A DNA stretch of 58,810 nt from Candidatus Poribacteria bacterium (GCA_028824685.1 JAPPCZ010000104.1:1-58810); one strand, 5' to 3'. Shown: positions 34,739 through 44,395, counted from the first letter of the stretch. Translations and numbers: made by a program. Notes: generated from the letters alone by a model not told the origin.

Positions 34739-35925
34739 TTATTGATTGCCTTACGCAAGAATCGGTTTTCAAGTTCTTCTAAATTTCTAACTTTTACATT
34801 TAAACAATCAGAGAGTTTCTCAACAGAACATAATTCCTGATGATATTTTTCAAACGCATGTCTTGTGTATTTTTCACCTAAATATGTTAGGTGAGTGTTA
34901 TAATAATCACCTCCACCTGATCCTTTATTACTTTTCTCATTACGTTTTTGATGTTCGTATTGGTCTGCCCAATTCCTTACTTTCTGATTATATATATCTT
35001 GGGGGAGAATGCCGATATTGATTAGTTTCAGTAGAATAACATGTCGACTAACTTTATAGTATTTTGCCAACTTTTGAATTACGTCATCATTGTATTCAGA
35101 ATAGTTTAACCGTTTCTTAAAGTCTCTTGTTGGCACAAGAAATTCGTGTGCAAATTGGTTGCAAAATATCTCCAATTCAGTGGATTCTGATTTTATCAGT
35201 CCAGTAATATCAGGAGTAATGCCATTCTTACCTATTAAGATATGTCCCAATTCATGGCTTAACGTGAATACCTTTCTGACCGATGGTCTCGTATTATTCA
35301 GATAAATTATTGGAAATTCATTATGTAATAGACAAAATCCATCTACTAAGTTATCCTTGAACGCATCTTTGAAGACAAAAACACCTTTATCCTGAATGTG
35401 GTTCCGCCAATTCTCAAGTGCAATTTTCTCATTTTCCCAATTTGATTGCATTTCAACAGTAATATTTAAATATGCTCGACTCCTATCTGCCAATTCAAAT
35501 GCATTTTCTTCATTTAAAGCAATATCTGAAGTAGAAAATTGAAGATCCCGAAAAATCAAATTTTCTATTGGATTCTTTTCGTTATTCAACTCCATTAATG
35601 AAAGTTGTCGTGAATAAGCTTGGCGAAACAAAAAAAGTGTTCTGGGTTCTAACTTCTTCACATCACGACTTCTCAGTGCAAGCTTGTCAACGATATTCTC
35701 TTCTTCAGGTGGATTTGGGAGAAAGAATAAGGCAACAGGACGTTTGTACTTATCAGCAAGTTTCTCAAGTTGAACATACGTCAGGGGGCGATCACCTGAC
35801 TCGCATTCAGAGATAAATGTCTCTTTCTTATTTAATGTTTTGGCAGCCGCTTCCACGGAGTAACCGGAACGTTCACGCGCCCATTTAAGGATTTCAGGAT
35901 TAACCCCATTTATATACTCAGCCAT
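34735..35925 (-). CDS. XRE-family HTH / ImmA-IrrE metallopeptidase (DUF955), 396 aa
   Basis: The N-terminal helix-turn-helix lies at about residues 8-62 (WARERSGYSVEAAAKTLNKK). It is followed by an ImmA/IrrE zinc-protease domain with H224-E225-L-G-H228 and the downstream acidic helix 'ELEIFCNQFAHEFLVP' (E252). The C-terminal 90 residues are a helical extension. Known family members cleave repressors or act with phage and toxin-antitoxin systems. Here it is encoded immediately upstream of the PIN gene with a 4-bp overlap, a recurrent arrangement of HTH-ImmA with DUF4411, so it is probably the regulator or antitoxin of that pair. Start at 35925: GAGG precedes this ATG, and upstream in-frame residues are non-protein-like. 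Confidence 0.88.
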   Translation of the reverse strand: MAEYINGVNPEILKWARERSGYSVEAAAKTLNKKETFISECESGDRPLTYVQLEKLADKYKRPVALFFLPNPPEEENIVDKLALRSRDVKKLEPRTLFLFRQAYSRQLSLMELNNEKNPIENLIFRDLQFSTSDIALNEENAFELADRSRAYLNITVEMQSNWENEKIALENWRNHIQDKGVFVFKDAFKDNLVDGFCLLHNEFPIIYLNNTRPSVRKVFTLSHELGHILIGKNGITPDITGLIKSESTELEIFCNQFAHEFLVPTRDFKKRLNYSEYNDDVIQKLAKYYKVSRHVILLKLINIGILPQDIYNQKVRNWADQYEHQKRNEKSNKGSGGGDYYNTHLTYLGEKYTRHAFEKYHQELCSVEKLSDCLNVKVRNLEELENRFLRKAINK

Positions 35926-36017
35926 GATAGTAACCTCAACATTTAAACAAACTATATTTATACTCTTGCAAATACAAACTTTTGTTAAATGTATTATAAC
36001 ATAATAAGCAACTTGAA

Positions 36018-37466
36018 TCAAATGTTAGGTACAAAATCCTTATCACCCATCCCCGGTTGCAAACCAAGTTTTTCGTAGGATTCAGCAGTCGGGAAAATCT
36101 TACCGGGATTACAGAGTCCTGTCGGATTGAAGATTTCTTTGACATTCGCCATCACCTGCAAATCTGCAGGACTAAAAATAAGCGGCATATAGTCCATCTT
36201 TTCAACACCGATACCATGCTCCCCCGTGATTGTGCCACCTACCTCAGCGCACACAGTCAAGATTTCTTTGTTCACATGTTCCACGCGTTCGCACTGGTCG
36301 GCATCGCGTTCGTCAAATAGAACAATCGGATGGATATTGCCATCACCTGCATGGAAAACATTCGCAATCGCAATCTGATATTTTTCAGAGATTTCAGAGA
36401 TACGGCGTAACACCTTCGGTAACCGAGTTCGCGGTACAACGCCATCTTGCGTAATATAGTTTGGTGCGAGTCTGCCGAATGACCCGAACGCGCTCTTGCG
36501 CGCCTTCCAAAGTTCCTGACGTTCCTCGTCATCTTTGGCGTAGTTCACTTCACGAGCGTTGTGCTGATTGAAGATTTCCAACATTTTGTCAGTTTGGTTC
36601 TGCATGCCTGCCTCAATACCGTCAAGTTCCACGATAAGTATCGCTTCGGCATCAAGTGGAAAACCGAACTGGAACGCATCTTCCAACGCACTGATAACAA
36701 GCGTGTCCATCATTTCGAGTGCAGCAGGGATAATACCAGCACCAATAATCGTTGACACGGCATTTGAAGCGTCGTCCATCTTATCAAAAACAGCAAGAGC
36801 AGTCTGATATGCTTGCGGATTCCGTGTGAGACGGACTGTCGCTTTCGTTACAATTCCAAACGTGCCTTCAGAACCGATTAACACACCGCGCAAGTCATAC
36901 CCAGGCACTTCTTCAACTTCCCCACCGAACTTAATGATTTCACCATCCGGCATCACAACTTCCATCCCAAGCACATGGTCAGAAGTGACACCATATTTTA
37001 AGGTATGTGGTCCGCCTGAGTTCTCAGCGATATTTCCGCCGATTGTGCATGCCTTTTGGCTTGATGGGTCTGGTGCGTAGTGGTAACCTTGACTCTGCAC
37101 TGCTTGGGACAAGAGAAGATTAACGACACCCGGTTCAACAACAGCGCGCTCGTTTTCAATATCTATCTCCAGAATTCTATCCATCCTGTTGAGGGCAATG
37201 ATAATTCCGCCTTGAACAGAGAGCATACCACCGCTTAAGCCTGTCCCACCACCGCGAGCAATGAACGGCGCGTTATACTTGTTTGCTAACTTGACAATAT
37301 CCGACACCTGTTGTGTTGTATCTGCAAAAACAACGACATCTGGCATAGCCTTAAACGAAGGTGCCGCATCACATTCGTATACCGACAAGGCGGTAGCATC
37401 TGTTAATACATTTTTTGAACCGAGAAGTTCAGATAGTTCTGCAATAAGTAGTTCTTTTTGGTCCAT
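36018..37466 (-). CDS. glcD: FAD-linked oxidase, glycolate oxidase GlcD-like, 482 aa
   Basis: A flavoprotein of the FAD_binding_4 / FAD-oxidase_C family. The pyrophosphate-binding loop is at residues 71-80 (ARGGGTGLSGGM). A second FAD segment follows (CTIGGNIAENSGGPHTLKYG), and the C-terminal domain carries 'FHAGDGNIHP' and 'GTITGEHGIGVEK'. It oxidises a 2-hydroxy acid such as glycolate or D-lactate to the 2-oxo acid. Length is that of GlcD. The partner subunits GlcE and GlcF are not in the window, so it may be a single-subunit D-2-hydroxyacid dehydrogenase; the symbol indicates family resemblance. Start: AAGGAA before ATG. Confidence 0.88.
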   Translation of the reverse strand: MDQKELLIAELSELLGSKNVLTDATALSVYECDAAPSFKAMPDVVVFADTTQQVSDIVKLANKYNAPFIARGGGTGLSGGMLSVQGGIIIALNRMDRILEIDIENERAVVEPGVVNLLLSQAVQSQGYHYAPDPSSQKACTIGGNIAENSGGPHTLKYGVTSDHVLGMEVVMPDGEIIKFGGEVEEVPGYDLRGVLIGSEGTFGIVTKATVRLTRNPQAYQTALAVFDKMDDASNAVSTIIGAGIIPAALEMMDTLVISALEDAFQFGFPLDAEAILIVELDGIEAGMQNQTDKMLEIFNQHNAREVNYAKDDEERQELWKARKSAFGSFGRLAPNYITQDGVVPRTRLPKVLRRISEISEKYQIAIANVFHAGDGNIHPIVLFDERDADQCERVEHVNKEILTVCAEVGGTITGEHGIGVEKMDYMPLIFSPADLQVMANVKEIFNPTGLCNPGKIFPTAESYEKLGLQPGMGDKDFVPNI

Positions 37467-37558
37467 GACATTTCCTTAATTCGTCAATTTCGTGTTATTT
37501 CAGATTACCATATTTTGACTTGTTTGTCCAATTAGAAATATTACGAAGTATAATTTTT

Positions 37559-37615
37559 TTGATATTCTGTGGCAAAAATATTATAATAGTACAAAACGCT
37601 GAATTAACAGCGTTT
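37559..37615 (+). promoter_or_regulatory. Promoter with a hairpin at the transcript start (LamG gene)
   Basis: TTGATA (37559-37564), 17-nt spacer, TATAAT (37582-37587). Immediately downstream is a perfect 8-bp inverted repeat, AAACGCTG and CAGCGTTT around AATTAA (37594-37615), which begins where transcription should start. It may be an operator or a 5' stabilising hairpin. Confidence 0.6.
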
Positions 37616-37686
37616 AATTCGGGAAAATCCGTAAATACAAAACCCTATCTATGCGCGTCAACACGTGCAGAAATGAAGGAGATATT

Positions 37687-38466
37687 ATGCGAAAATTAGC
37701 TTTGATTTTGGGAATTATCTGTTCAATTGCATGGCTGATGCCACAAATTAGTTCTGCAAAGATTGACCCAGACACAGCAGTCGGAGTTTGGTTGTTTGAT
37801 GAAGGTGCTGGTGATGAAGTAAAAGATACTTCTGGTAAGGGCAATGATGGTGAGATTAGTGGTGCAAAATGGAAAGATGGTAAATTTGGTGATGGGCTTG
37901 AGTTCAAAGGCGGACAATGGGTGTCAATTGAATCAACACCGGACCTACAACTCGGTGATGAACATACGATGATGGCGTGGTTTTTTGCCACAGATATTGC
38001 GAGTTGGAGACAACTCATTGCAAAAAACAATGAATATCTTTTACGTATTGATCCGCCAGGAGAAGGAAACAAGATGTCATCATTTGTCCACCTTGGCGGT
38101 TGGGAACCGAGAGCCTCTGCGAGTGTGCCGGATACAGATACTTGGATCCACTTCGCTGCAACTTATGAAAGCGCAGCAAAGAGTGATCAACTTATCGTGT
38201 ATGTCAACGGTGAACGTGCTGGATCAAGCACACGCCCCGGCAAAGGCGCGGGAAATGCTGACCCTGTTACCATCGGCAAATGGGGTGGCGGTTCATTTTT
38301 CTTCGGTATTATCGATGAAGTGGCGATATTTAAAGCCGTACTCACTGGAGATGACTTGAAAACAATCATGGAGCACGGGTTAGATAAAGCACTCGGCGGT
38401 GTCGCAGCTGTTGACGCATCAGAAAAATTGACGACAACATGGGCAAATCTGAAATCTGATCGATAG
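37687..38466 (+). CDS. Secreted LamG/concanavalin-like domain protein, 259 aa
   Basis: The signal peptide spans residues 1-24 (cleaved after QISSA). A single LamG/pentraxin-type jelly roll follows, beginning 'AVGVWLFDEGAGDEVKDTSG'. It continues with 'FTMMAWFF'-type strands (HTMMAWFFATD) and ends with 'GIIDEVAIFKAVLTGDDLKT'. These folds bind carbohydrate or serve as adhesins. The C-terminus 'EKLTTTWANLKSDR' matches the tail of the next gene's product. Start at 37687: GAAGGAG lies 8 nt upstream. It has its own promoter and ends in a strong hairpin. Confidence 0.88.
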   Translation: MRKLALILGIICSIAWLMPQISSAKIDPDTAVGVWLFDEGAGDEVKDTSGKGNDGEISGAKWKDGKFGDGLEFKGGQWVSIESTPDLQLGDEHTMMAWFFATDIASWRQLIAKNNEYLLRIDPPGEGNKMSSFVHLGGWEPRASASVPDTDTWIHFAATYESAAKSDQLIVYVNGERAGSSTRPGKGAGNADPVTIGKWGGGSFFFGIIDEVAIFKAVLTGDDLKTIMEHGLDKALGGVAAVDASEKLTTTWANLKSDR

Positions 38467-38491
38467 TTATCGTTGCTGTTTTATTAAAATT

Positions 38492-38515
38492 GGGTGAATA
38501 TGAACATATTCACCC
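38492..38515. terminator. Perfect 11-bp hairpin terminator
   Basis: GGGTGAATATG-AA-CATATTCACCC followed by TTTCA and preceded by AAAATT. It lies 25 bp after the LamG stop codon. The T run is short, but the stem is perfect. Confidence 0.6.
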
Positions 38516-38672
38516 TTTCACTCAATTCGTTTCATGACAATTTCAATGCTATTCAAAATCCGATTTTCTGACCTGAAATCTTCTCAACTCCTGCCATTCG
38601 GAATTTGAACTATAATGCCCTCTCACCCGTAATAATCTTTCTGTTTATGGCAAGAAAACGTGAAAATCTCCC

Positions 38673-38702
38673 TTGTTATACCTCCACCTAACGTGCTATA
38701 AT
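38673..38702 (+). promoter_or_regulatory. Promoter of the 245-aa secreted protein gene
   Basis: TTGTTA (38673-38678), 18-nt spacer, consensus TATAAT (38697-38702), 27 bp before the ATG. The AAGGAGG ribosome site lies between. Confidence 0.55.
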
Positions 38703-38729
38703 AACTACACAGAAGAAGGAGGATTGGCG

Positions 38730-39467
38730 ATGAGAAAAATCTTTATTTTCAGTTGTGGAATCTTGATTGTCGGTCTAATCTCCGCCGTTTCTGCGGATGT
38801 TTGGACAGATGATTTTGATGGAAACAAACTTTCTGAAGGTTGGGAATTTCGTGACCATAACGCTAAACAAACGAAGTACGAAGTTAAGGATGGTTTCTTA
38901 CGAATTACTAATCCCGGTAACTGGGGACACACAACAGCTGATAAACCTATGATTGAACGTGATGTCCCTAAGAGTGCAGCAGAAAACATTACAGTTAGTG
39001 GTATTTTTTCATCTGACCCTGACAAACCTGCTGATGCATGGATCGGCATCTTTATCTATAGTGATGACGATTTAAACTATGCGTGTTTGTTGTTTGGAGG
39101 GGAATCCAACCAACCGCAAAAAGCGCTTATAGGGAGTATGATCAAAGCAAATTGGAATGACCATGGACACCCTCAAACAGGTTTTGATGTTCCGGTTCAT
39201 CTCAAACTTGTAAAAGAGAAGGATGTCTTTTCAGGTTATTTCCGTAAGAGCGAAAAGGACGATTGGACCCTTGCAGGAAACAAAAAGTGGAACCATAAAT
39301 TTGATGTTGAACAGGTCGGTATAGGTTTCATGAACAATTGGGGAGGTAAAACAGTCACTTTCCTAATAGATCAACTCTCTATTGAGGGTGAGGGAATTAA
39401 GCCTTTTGCAGTTGATCCGAAGAGTAAGTTAGCAACAACGTGGGGAACTCTCAAAGCAGCGCAGTAG
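38730..39467 (+). CDS. Secreted concanavalin-like (DUF1349/DUF1080-type) protein, 245 aa
   Basis: A signal peptide (MRKIFIFSCGILIVGLISAVSA) is followed by one beta-jelly-roll domain. The start 'DDFDGNKLSEGWEF', the middle 'LRITNPGNWGHTTADKPMIE' and the end 'TVTFLIDQLSIEGEG' are the pattern of lectin/glucanase-like modules that bind glycans. No catalytic residues can be assigned. The tail 'SKLATTWGTLKAAQ' matches the last residues of the preceding LamG protein although the domains differ. Start at 38730: AAGGAGG 7 nt upstream. Confidence 0.85.
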   Translation: MRKIFIFSCGILIVGLISAVSADVWTDDFDGNKLSEGWEFRDHNAKQTKYEVKDGFLRITNPGNWGHTTADKPMIERDVPKSAAENITVSGIFSSDPDKPADAWIGIFIYSDDDLNYACLLFGGESNQPQKALIGSMIKANWNDHGHPQTGFDVPVHLKLVKEKDVFSGYFRKSEKDDWTLAGNKKWNHKFDVEQVGIGFMNNWGGKTVTFLIDQLSIEGEGIKPFAVDPKSKLATTWGTLKAAQ

Positions 39468-39503
39468 TCAGGATTACATTTTGTGCTTTGTCAACATATT
39501 ATT

Positions 39504-39580
39504 GTAGGTCGCGATTCGGAGATCGCTCCTACTGAAATGTATCTTCTTTGTAGGAGGGAACTTCGATTCCCGACTACATT
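39504..39580. repeat. Twin-hairpin dispersed element, copy B (inverted)
   Basis: This is the reverse-complement orientation of the element at 18847. The first hairpin is GTAGGTCGCGATTCGGAGAT continuing to CGCTCCTAC. The second is GTAG-GA-GGGAA-CTTCGA-TTCCC-GA-CTAC. The outer arms seen in copy A are not evident. It occupies the gap 39468-39775 together with the terminator at 39625; nothing else is seen there. Confidence 0.65.
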
Positions 39581-39624
39581 CAAGACCCATCAATTATCAC
39601 TTGACTAAGCATTAGTTTAAATGC

Positions 39625-39649
39625 GGCGGGTGTGCAAGCATCCGCCTTT
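39625..39649 (+). terminator. Intrinsic terminator with GCAA tetraloop
   Basis: A 9-bp stem, GGCGGGTGT pairing with GCATCCGCC (two G-T wobbles), closed by a GNRA-type GCAA loop and followed by TTTGTT. It lies downstream of the secreted-protein gene and the repeat, and insulates the RND gene. Confidence 0.65.
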
Positions 39650-39775
39650 GTTATGCGTCATCTTTAAAACGCCATTGGATACGAATTAATAGACATCAGC
39701 TTTAGAAACCAATTTATTTGCACCTAAAAACATATAGCACCTAATAAATAAACACGAAGGAGAAATTTTACCGTC

Positions 39776-42700
39776 ATGTCCATTCCAAAAATATCCGTGA
39801 ACAACCCTGTTTTAGCAAATATGTTGATGATTCTCATTATTATATTTGGGGTGATTGCATGGATAAACCTACCAAGGGAACTCACCCCGGAAATCGCACT
39901 ACAAAGTGCTACCGTAACGACACTATACCCAGGCGCATCTCCAGAAGAAGTTGAAAAATTAGTCTCTGCACCAATTGAAGAGGCGATTGAGGAAAACGTC
40001 AACAAAATCAATTTAATGTTATCCACTTCTTCAGAGGGAAGATCAGTCATTTCAGTTGATTTTGATGAGATGGGTGATCGAGAATTTGATAAAGAGATGG
40101 AAAATCTCCGAACAGCCGTTGAAGGAGTGAATGATCTACCGGAAGAGATTTTAGACGATCCCAGAGTTATGGAATTGGATGTTTCGTCCGGTTTTCCGAT
40201 GTTGACGATTGTTGTCGGTGGTAGCATTTCAGAGGCACAGATGCGGGATATTGCAGAGAATCTAAAAGAAGAAGTATTAGAGATTAAGAACATCGCATCA
40301 GTGCAAATCGCCGGTCTTCGCGAGCGAGAGTTATGGATTGAAATTAACCCAGACCGATTGAAAGCATATAACCTTCCGATTACTGCGATTACCACTGCAC
40401 TACAAGTCGGAAATCTAAATCTACCTGCTGGAACAATGGAGGTTGGCAATACCGAGTTTATGGTGCGTACAATGGGGGAATTCCCAAACCCAGAATACAT
40501 TGGTGAGACAATCATCAGCGTGCAACCTTCTGGGACACCCCTCCGACTTCGCGATATTGCCACAGTTTCTGACACTTATGAGGAAGCACGCACACTTTCG
40601 CGTATTGATGGAGAACCTTCAATCAGTCTAAGCGTCCAAAAAAAGAAAGATGGAAATACCATCTCTTTGGTCGCAGAACTTCGTGAGCTGGTAAAAAAAC
40701 GTCAAATCGAACTTCCTGAAGGCGCTGTGTTGACACCTGTCAACGACTATTCCGTTATCTTAAAAGAGAGATTGGGGATTCTTGAAACAAACGCAGTTTT
40801 CGGGCTTATTCTTGTTATATTGATGCTGTTCCTATTCATCGGTTGGCGCAATGCCCTATTTGCCGCGCTCGGTATTCCGGTAGCGTTTATGGCGACGTTT
40901 TGGTTCATGTCAATAGCTGGATATACGCTGAGTGGCGTAGCACTGTTTGGTCTCATCTTGGTTGTTGGGATTGTTGTTGACGATGCTATCGTTGTAATAG
41001 AAAATACCTATCGGCACATTGAGGCAGGTGAATCACCGAAAGTCGCTGCTATTCGCGGGGCAGAAGAGGTCGGTTGGCCGGTTTTGGCGGCAAGTTTGAC
41101 AACAATTGGCGCTTTTGGTCCCTTGATGTTTATGTCCGGTGTTTCAGGGCAATTTATGCGAATCGTTCCAATAATGGCGATTATAGTCTTGGTAGCATCT
41201 CTTTTTGAAGTTTTCGTTATTTTGCCCGCACACGTATCTGAATGGGGAAAAGCCAAAACCCGGACAGGACGCAGCAGACTTGACAACCTCCGCACCCGAT
41301 CCCCGCGGGCTTTCACCCTGAGTATCCTCTTTACAGGCTTTTTTGCATGGTTCACTACGATTTTTGACCTTATTCGAAATAGATATATTAGAATCCTTAA
41401 AATCACGATCCGAAAAAGGTATATTTTTGTAGGAAGTGTTCTTGTCATTGGATTGATCGCTTGCGTCAGTGCTTTTTTAGTACTCGACAAGGAGCTTTTT
41501 CCCGGTGAAGATTTTCCGCAATTTTATGTTAAGGCAGAGATGCCACCGTCCTACGGCATACAAGAAACGACAGCTATTATTGCACAACTTGAAGATGCAG
41601 CCAAAACTTTGCCGGAAGAGGAGGTTGCTGCTATTGTCAGCAACATCGGTTTACATACGCCTACCTCCGGTCTTTTTGAAGGTGTTACTTACGGTTCTAA
41701 TTTTGGTGAGCTCATCATTGAACTTGTCCCCAAAGATCAACGAACTCGGAGCACTGACCAAATCATCGATTCTTTACGACAAAAGACTGCTAATATCAGC
41801 GGCATGGAGAAAAAACCCAATTTTGTCAAATTAGAAGGAGGTCCCCCACAAGGACAAGACGTTGAAGTCAAAGTCAAGGGGCCTCGGTTTGAAACATTAA
41901 CAGAAATTGCAGATCGGTTAAAAGCCACATTAAGCCAGATAGATGGTGTAAAAGATATTCGAGATGATTTTCGCGTTGGTAAATCTGAATTACGCATCTA
42001 TTTGAAACCAGAAAAAGCATCCCTATTCGGAATGTCTACTCTACAAGTTGCACAAACTGTACGTACCGCTATTGAAGGTGCAAAAGCAACAACCTACCGT
42101 GAGGCAGATGAAGCGATTGATGTAATCGTCAAATACGATGAAGATCGTTTACAAACAATCGAAGAACTAAATGACCTATTGATAGCAACGCCTATAGGAA
42201 CGATTGTCCCTTTAAAAGATGTAGCGAATATCGTTGAAGAGAAAGGCTATTCGGATATTCGCCGCTTCGAAGGTGAACGTGCAATCTCTGTTTATGCAGC
42301 GGTTGATAGGACAAAAACTACACCTTTTGATGTGAACCAAGAATTAATTAGTGCCTTCGCGAATGTAGAATCTTTGTATCCAGGCTATCGACTTGATTTC
42401 CGTGGGGTCTTCGACGAAATAATGGAATCCTTTTCAGAACTATGGAAACTATTTATTGTTGGAGTTCTTGTTATCTATATGATATTAGGCGCACAATTTA
42501 AATCCTTTATACAACCCATCATTATTTTGTTTGCTGTGCCATTCGGAATGATAGGAGCAATGGTTGGTCTGCTTTTTTCCAATGCAACACTTAGTATGGT
42601 GGCAATGTTCGGTATCGTCGCGCTTGCGGGGATTGTCGTCAACGATTCAATTGTGATGATTGATTTTATCAATAAGTATCGAGAACGAGGTTTTAACAGA

Positions 42701-43021
42701 TGGTATGCGATTCTGAAAGGTGGAAGTGTCCGTTTACGACCAATTATCTTAACCTCATTGACAACAATTTTCGGACTAATTCCGATGGCGCTGGGACTCG
42801 GCGGAAAATCGCCTATTTGGCAGCCGATGGCAAATACCATAATCTTCGGACTTGCCTTCGCTACGACTATGACGTTGTTTGTCATGCCCGCGTTATATGC
42901 AATCACAACAGACTTACGCGGACTTTTCTTGCGACGATTTTTCTTGCGAGACCCAGAGGACCGCTTCCGCACTGTTTCAGATGATGAATTGTTAGGTGAT
43001 ACCGTTACTGCAGATGATTAG
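39776..43021 (+). CDS. RND-family efflux transporter, AcrB/HAE1-like, 1081 aa
   Basis: An inner-membrane proton-driven drug or solute exporter of the RND superfamily. The N-terminus is 'SIPKISVNNPVLANMLMILI' (TM1). The two large periplasmic loops and 12 transmembrane segments are at the usual positions. The proton-relay pair D402-D403 is present in TM4 (GIVVDDAIVVIENTYRH). 'GIVVNDSIVMIDFINKYRERG' lies in the C-terminal half. Start: AAGGAG about 12 nt before ATG. A paralogue of near-equal length is encoded at 45392. No membrane-fusion adaptor or TolC-like gene is in the window, although such pumps normally need both. Residues about 500-535 hold an Arg/Ser/Thr-rich insert (KTRTGRSRLDNLRTRSPRAF) that the paralogue lacks. 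Confidence 0.94.
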   Translation: MSIPKISVNNPVLANMLMILIIIFGVIAWINLPRELTPEIALQSATVTTLYPGASPEEVEKLVSAPIEEAIEENVNKINLMLSTSSEGRSVISVDFDEMGDREFDKEMENLRTAVEGVNDLPEEILDDPRVMELDVSSGFPMLTIVVGGSISEAQMRDIAENLKEEVLEIKNIASVQIAGLRERELWIEINPDRLKAYNLPITAITTALQVGNLNLPAGTMEVGNTEFMVRTMGEFPNPEYIGETIISVQPSGTPLRLRDIATVSDTYEEARTLSRIDGEPSISLSVQKKKDGNTISLVAELRELVKKRQIELPEGAVLTPVNDYSVILKERLGILETNAVFGLILVILMLFLFIGWRNALFAALGIPVAFMATFWFMSIAGYTLSGVALFGLILVVGIVVDDAIVVIENTYRHIEAGESPKVAAIRGAEEVGWPVLAASLTTIGAFGPLMFMSGVSGQFMRIVPIMAIIVLVASLFEVFVILPAHVSEWGKAKTRTGRSRLDNLRTRSPRAFTLSILFTGFFAWFTTIFDLIRNRYIRILKITIRKRYIFVGSVLVIGLIACVSAFLVLDKELFPGEDFPQFYVKAEMPPSYGIQETTAIIAQLEDAAKTLPEEEVAAIVSNIGLHTPTSGLFEGVTYGSNFGELIIELVPKDQRTRSTDQIIDSLRQKTANISGMEKKPNFVKLEGGPPQGQDVEVKVKGPRFETLTEIADRLKATLSQIDGVKDIRDDFRVGKSELRIYLKPEKASLFGMSTLQVAQTVRTAIEGAKATTYREADEAIDVIVKYDEDRLQTIEELNDLLIATPIGTIVPLKDVANIVEEKGYSDIRRFEGERAISVYAAVDRTKTTPFDVNQELISAFANVESLYPGYRLDFRGVFDEIMESFSELWKLFIVGVLVIYMILGAQFKSFIQPIIILFAVPFGMIGAMVGLLFSNATLSMVAMFGIVALAGIVVNDSIVMIDFINKYRERGFNRWYAILKGGSVRLRPIILTSLTTIFGLIPMALGLGGKSPIWQPMANTIIFGLAFATTMTLFVMPALYAITTDLRGLFLRRFFLRDPEDRFRTVSDDELLGDTVTADD

Positions 43022-43117
43022 AATTCCAGTGAAAATTCATTTTTAGAAAAGACACGGGTGTGTTATACTAAAAATGACATCGTTTCAATATCAGCATAAA
43101 GAGGTTGGTGATTGAAA

Positions 43118-44395
43118 ATGGCGACATTAGAAGGTTTCAGAGTAAGAAATTTCGGTGTTCTCAAGGATGTGACGCTTGGTCGCCTTTGGGACAGACGGAA
43201 AGAAGAAGCACTGACCCCAATGACTGCGATAATCGGAAAAAATGGAGTCGGCAAGAGTGCATTATTTGATGCTTTCGGCTTCTTGTCCGATGCGCTTAAT
43301 TTTAATAATATCGAGGAAGCTTGTGATGCAAGAGGACGTGGCGGCTTTGACAAAATGCGAACACAAGGGACAGCAGATCCTATTGAATTTGATGTGTACT
43401 ACAGAGAACACGGAAATGCCAGACCGATTACATACCAAATTGCTATTACCGTTGATGAATTTGGGCGCCCCCAAGTACTGCGGGAACGTCTTCGGCAAAG
43501 ACGTAAACACCAAACACGAGGGCAACCGTTCTCGTTTTTAATTCTAAATAACGGTAGTGGCGTAGCATGGAAAGGTGAACAAGTAGGACTCCAGATTGTT
43601 GAAGACACTGAAGATTTTGATCTTTTTAAAGAATTGAAAAAAGAAAGGGAATCTGGAGAAACAGAAGATATTGAATTAGATGATCCTCGAAAACTTGGTA
43701 TTGCTACACTTGGTGCCTTAAAACAACACCCTCGAATTGCTGCTTTTCGTAGATTTATTGAAGGGTGGTATCTCAGCTACTTCACTCCTGATGCCGCACG
43801 AAGCCTGCCACTTGCGGGACCACAAGAACACCTAAATATTCATGGTGACAACCTTGGCAACGTTGTGCAATTTATGGAACGCGAACATCCACTACGTTTC
43901 AAAGCAATTCTAAAAAAAATCGCTGATAAAATACCGGGGATAGATCAAATTGATACTGAAAAAACGAGTGATGGTAGATTACTACTTAGATTTAATGATA
44001 AAGGCTTTCAAGTTCCTTTTTACGCGCAGCAGATGTCTGATGGAACGTTGAAACTATTCGCCTATCTGTTGATGCTTGAAGATCCGACTCCACCTCCATT
44101 TATTTGTATTGAGGAACCGGAAAATGGCTTGTACCATAAACTATTAGAAATTCTCGCTACCGAATTCCGAGAACATGCAACGGGACTTAAAGACGGTTCA
44201 CAGGTTTTTATTACAACGCATCAGCCATACTTCGTTGATGCGTTAGACCCAAAAGAGGTCTGGATTCTGGAAAAGGGCGAAAATGGGTTTTCCAATATTC
44301 GTCGGGCAAGTGAAGATACGCTCGTGAACAATCTTGTTGAGGAGGGACTTCCCTTGGGTGGACTCTGGTACAGCGATTATCTTGATCCGAGGTGA
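43118..44395 (+). CDS. AAA ATPase (AAA_15/AAA_21, ABC-type fold), 425 aa
   Basis: Walker A G40-KNGVGKS47 lies in 'MTAIIGKNGVGKSALFDAFG'. The signature-like 'QMSDGTLKLFAYLLML' is near 310, Walker B 'FICIEEPENGL' near 335, and the switch His is in 'VFITTHQPYFVDAL'. This is the RecF/OLD-like ATPase type found in many anti-phage two-gene systems. Its stop overlaps the start of the DUF4276 gene by 4 bp (ATGA). The start is ambiguous: TTG at 43112 has GAGG 7 nt upstream, while ATG at 43118 has GGTGAT. I give the ATG. A promoter-like TATACT lies near 43065. The pair sits between two paralogous RND genes. Confidence 0.9.
   Translation: MATLEGFRVRNFGVLKDVTLGRLWDRRKEEALTPMTAIIGKNGVGKSALFDAFGFLSDALNFNNIEEACDARGRGGFDKMRTQGTADPIEFDVYYREHGNARPITYQIAITVDEFGRPQVLRERLRQRRKHQTRGQPFSFLILNNGSGVAWKGEQVGLQIVEDTEDFDLFKELKKERESGETEDIELDDPRKLGIATLGALKQHPRIAAFRRFIEGWYLSYFTPDAARSLPLAGPQEHLNIHGDNLGNVVQFMEREHPLRFKAILKKIADKIPGIDQIDTEKTSDGRLLLRFNDKGFQVPFYAQQMSDGTLKLFAYLLMLEDPTPPPFICIEEPENGLYHKLLEILATEFREHATGLKDGSQVFITTHQPYFVDALDPKEVWILEKGENGFSNIRRASEDTLVNNLVEEGLPLGGLWYSDYLDPR

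Noticed and set aside
39724..40575. 283-codon minus-strand frame opposite the first RND gene
   Set aside because: Antisense shadow of a conserved RND coding region; composition is Ser/Ile-rich with no family features.
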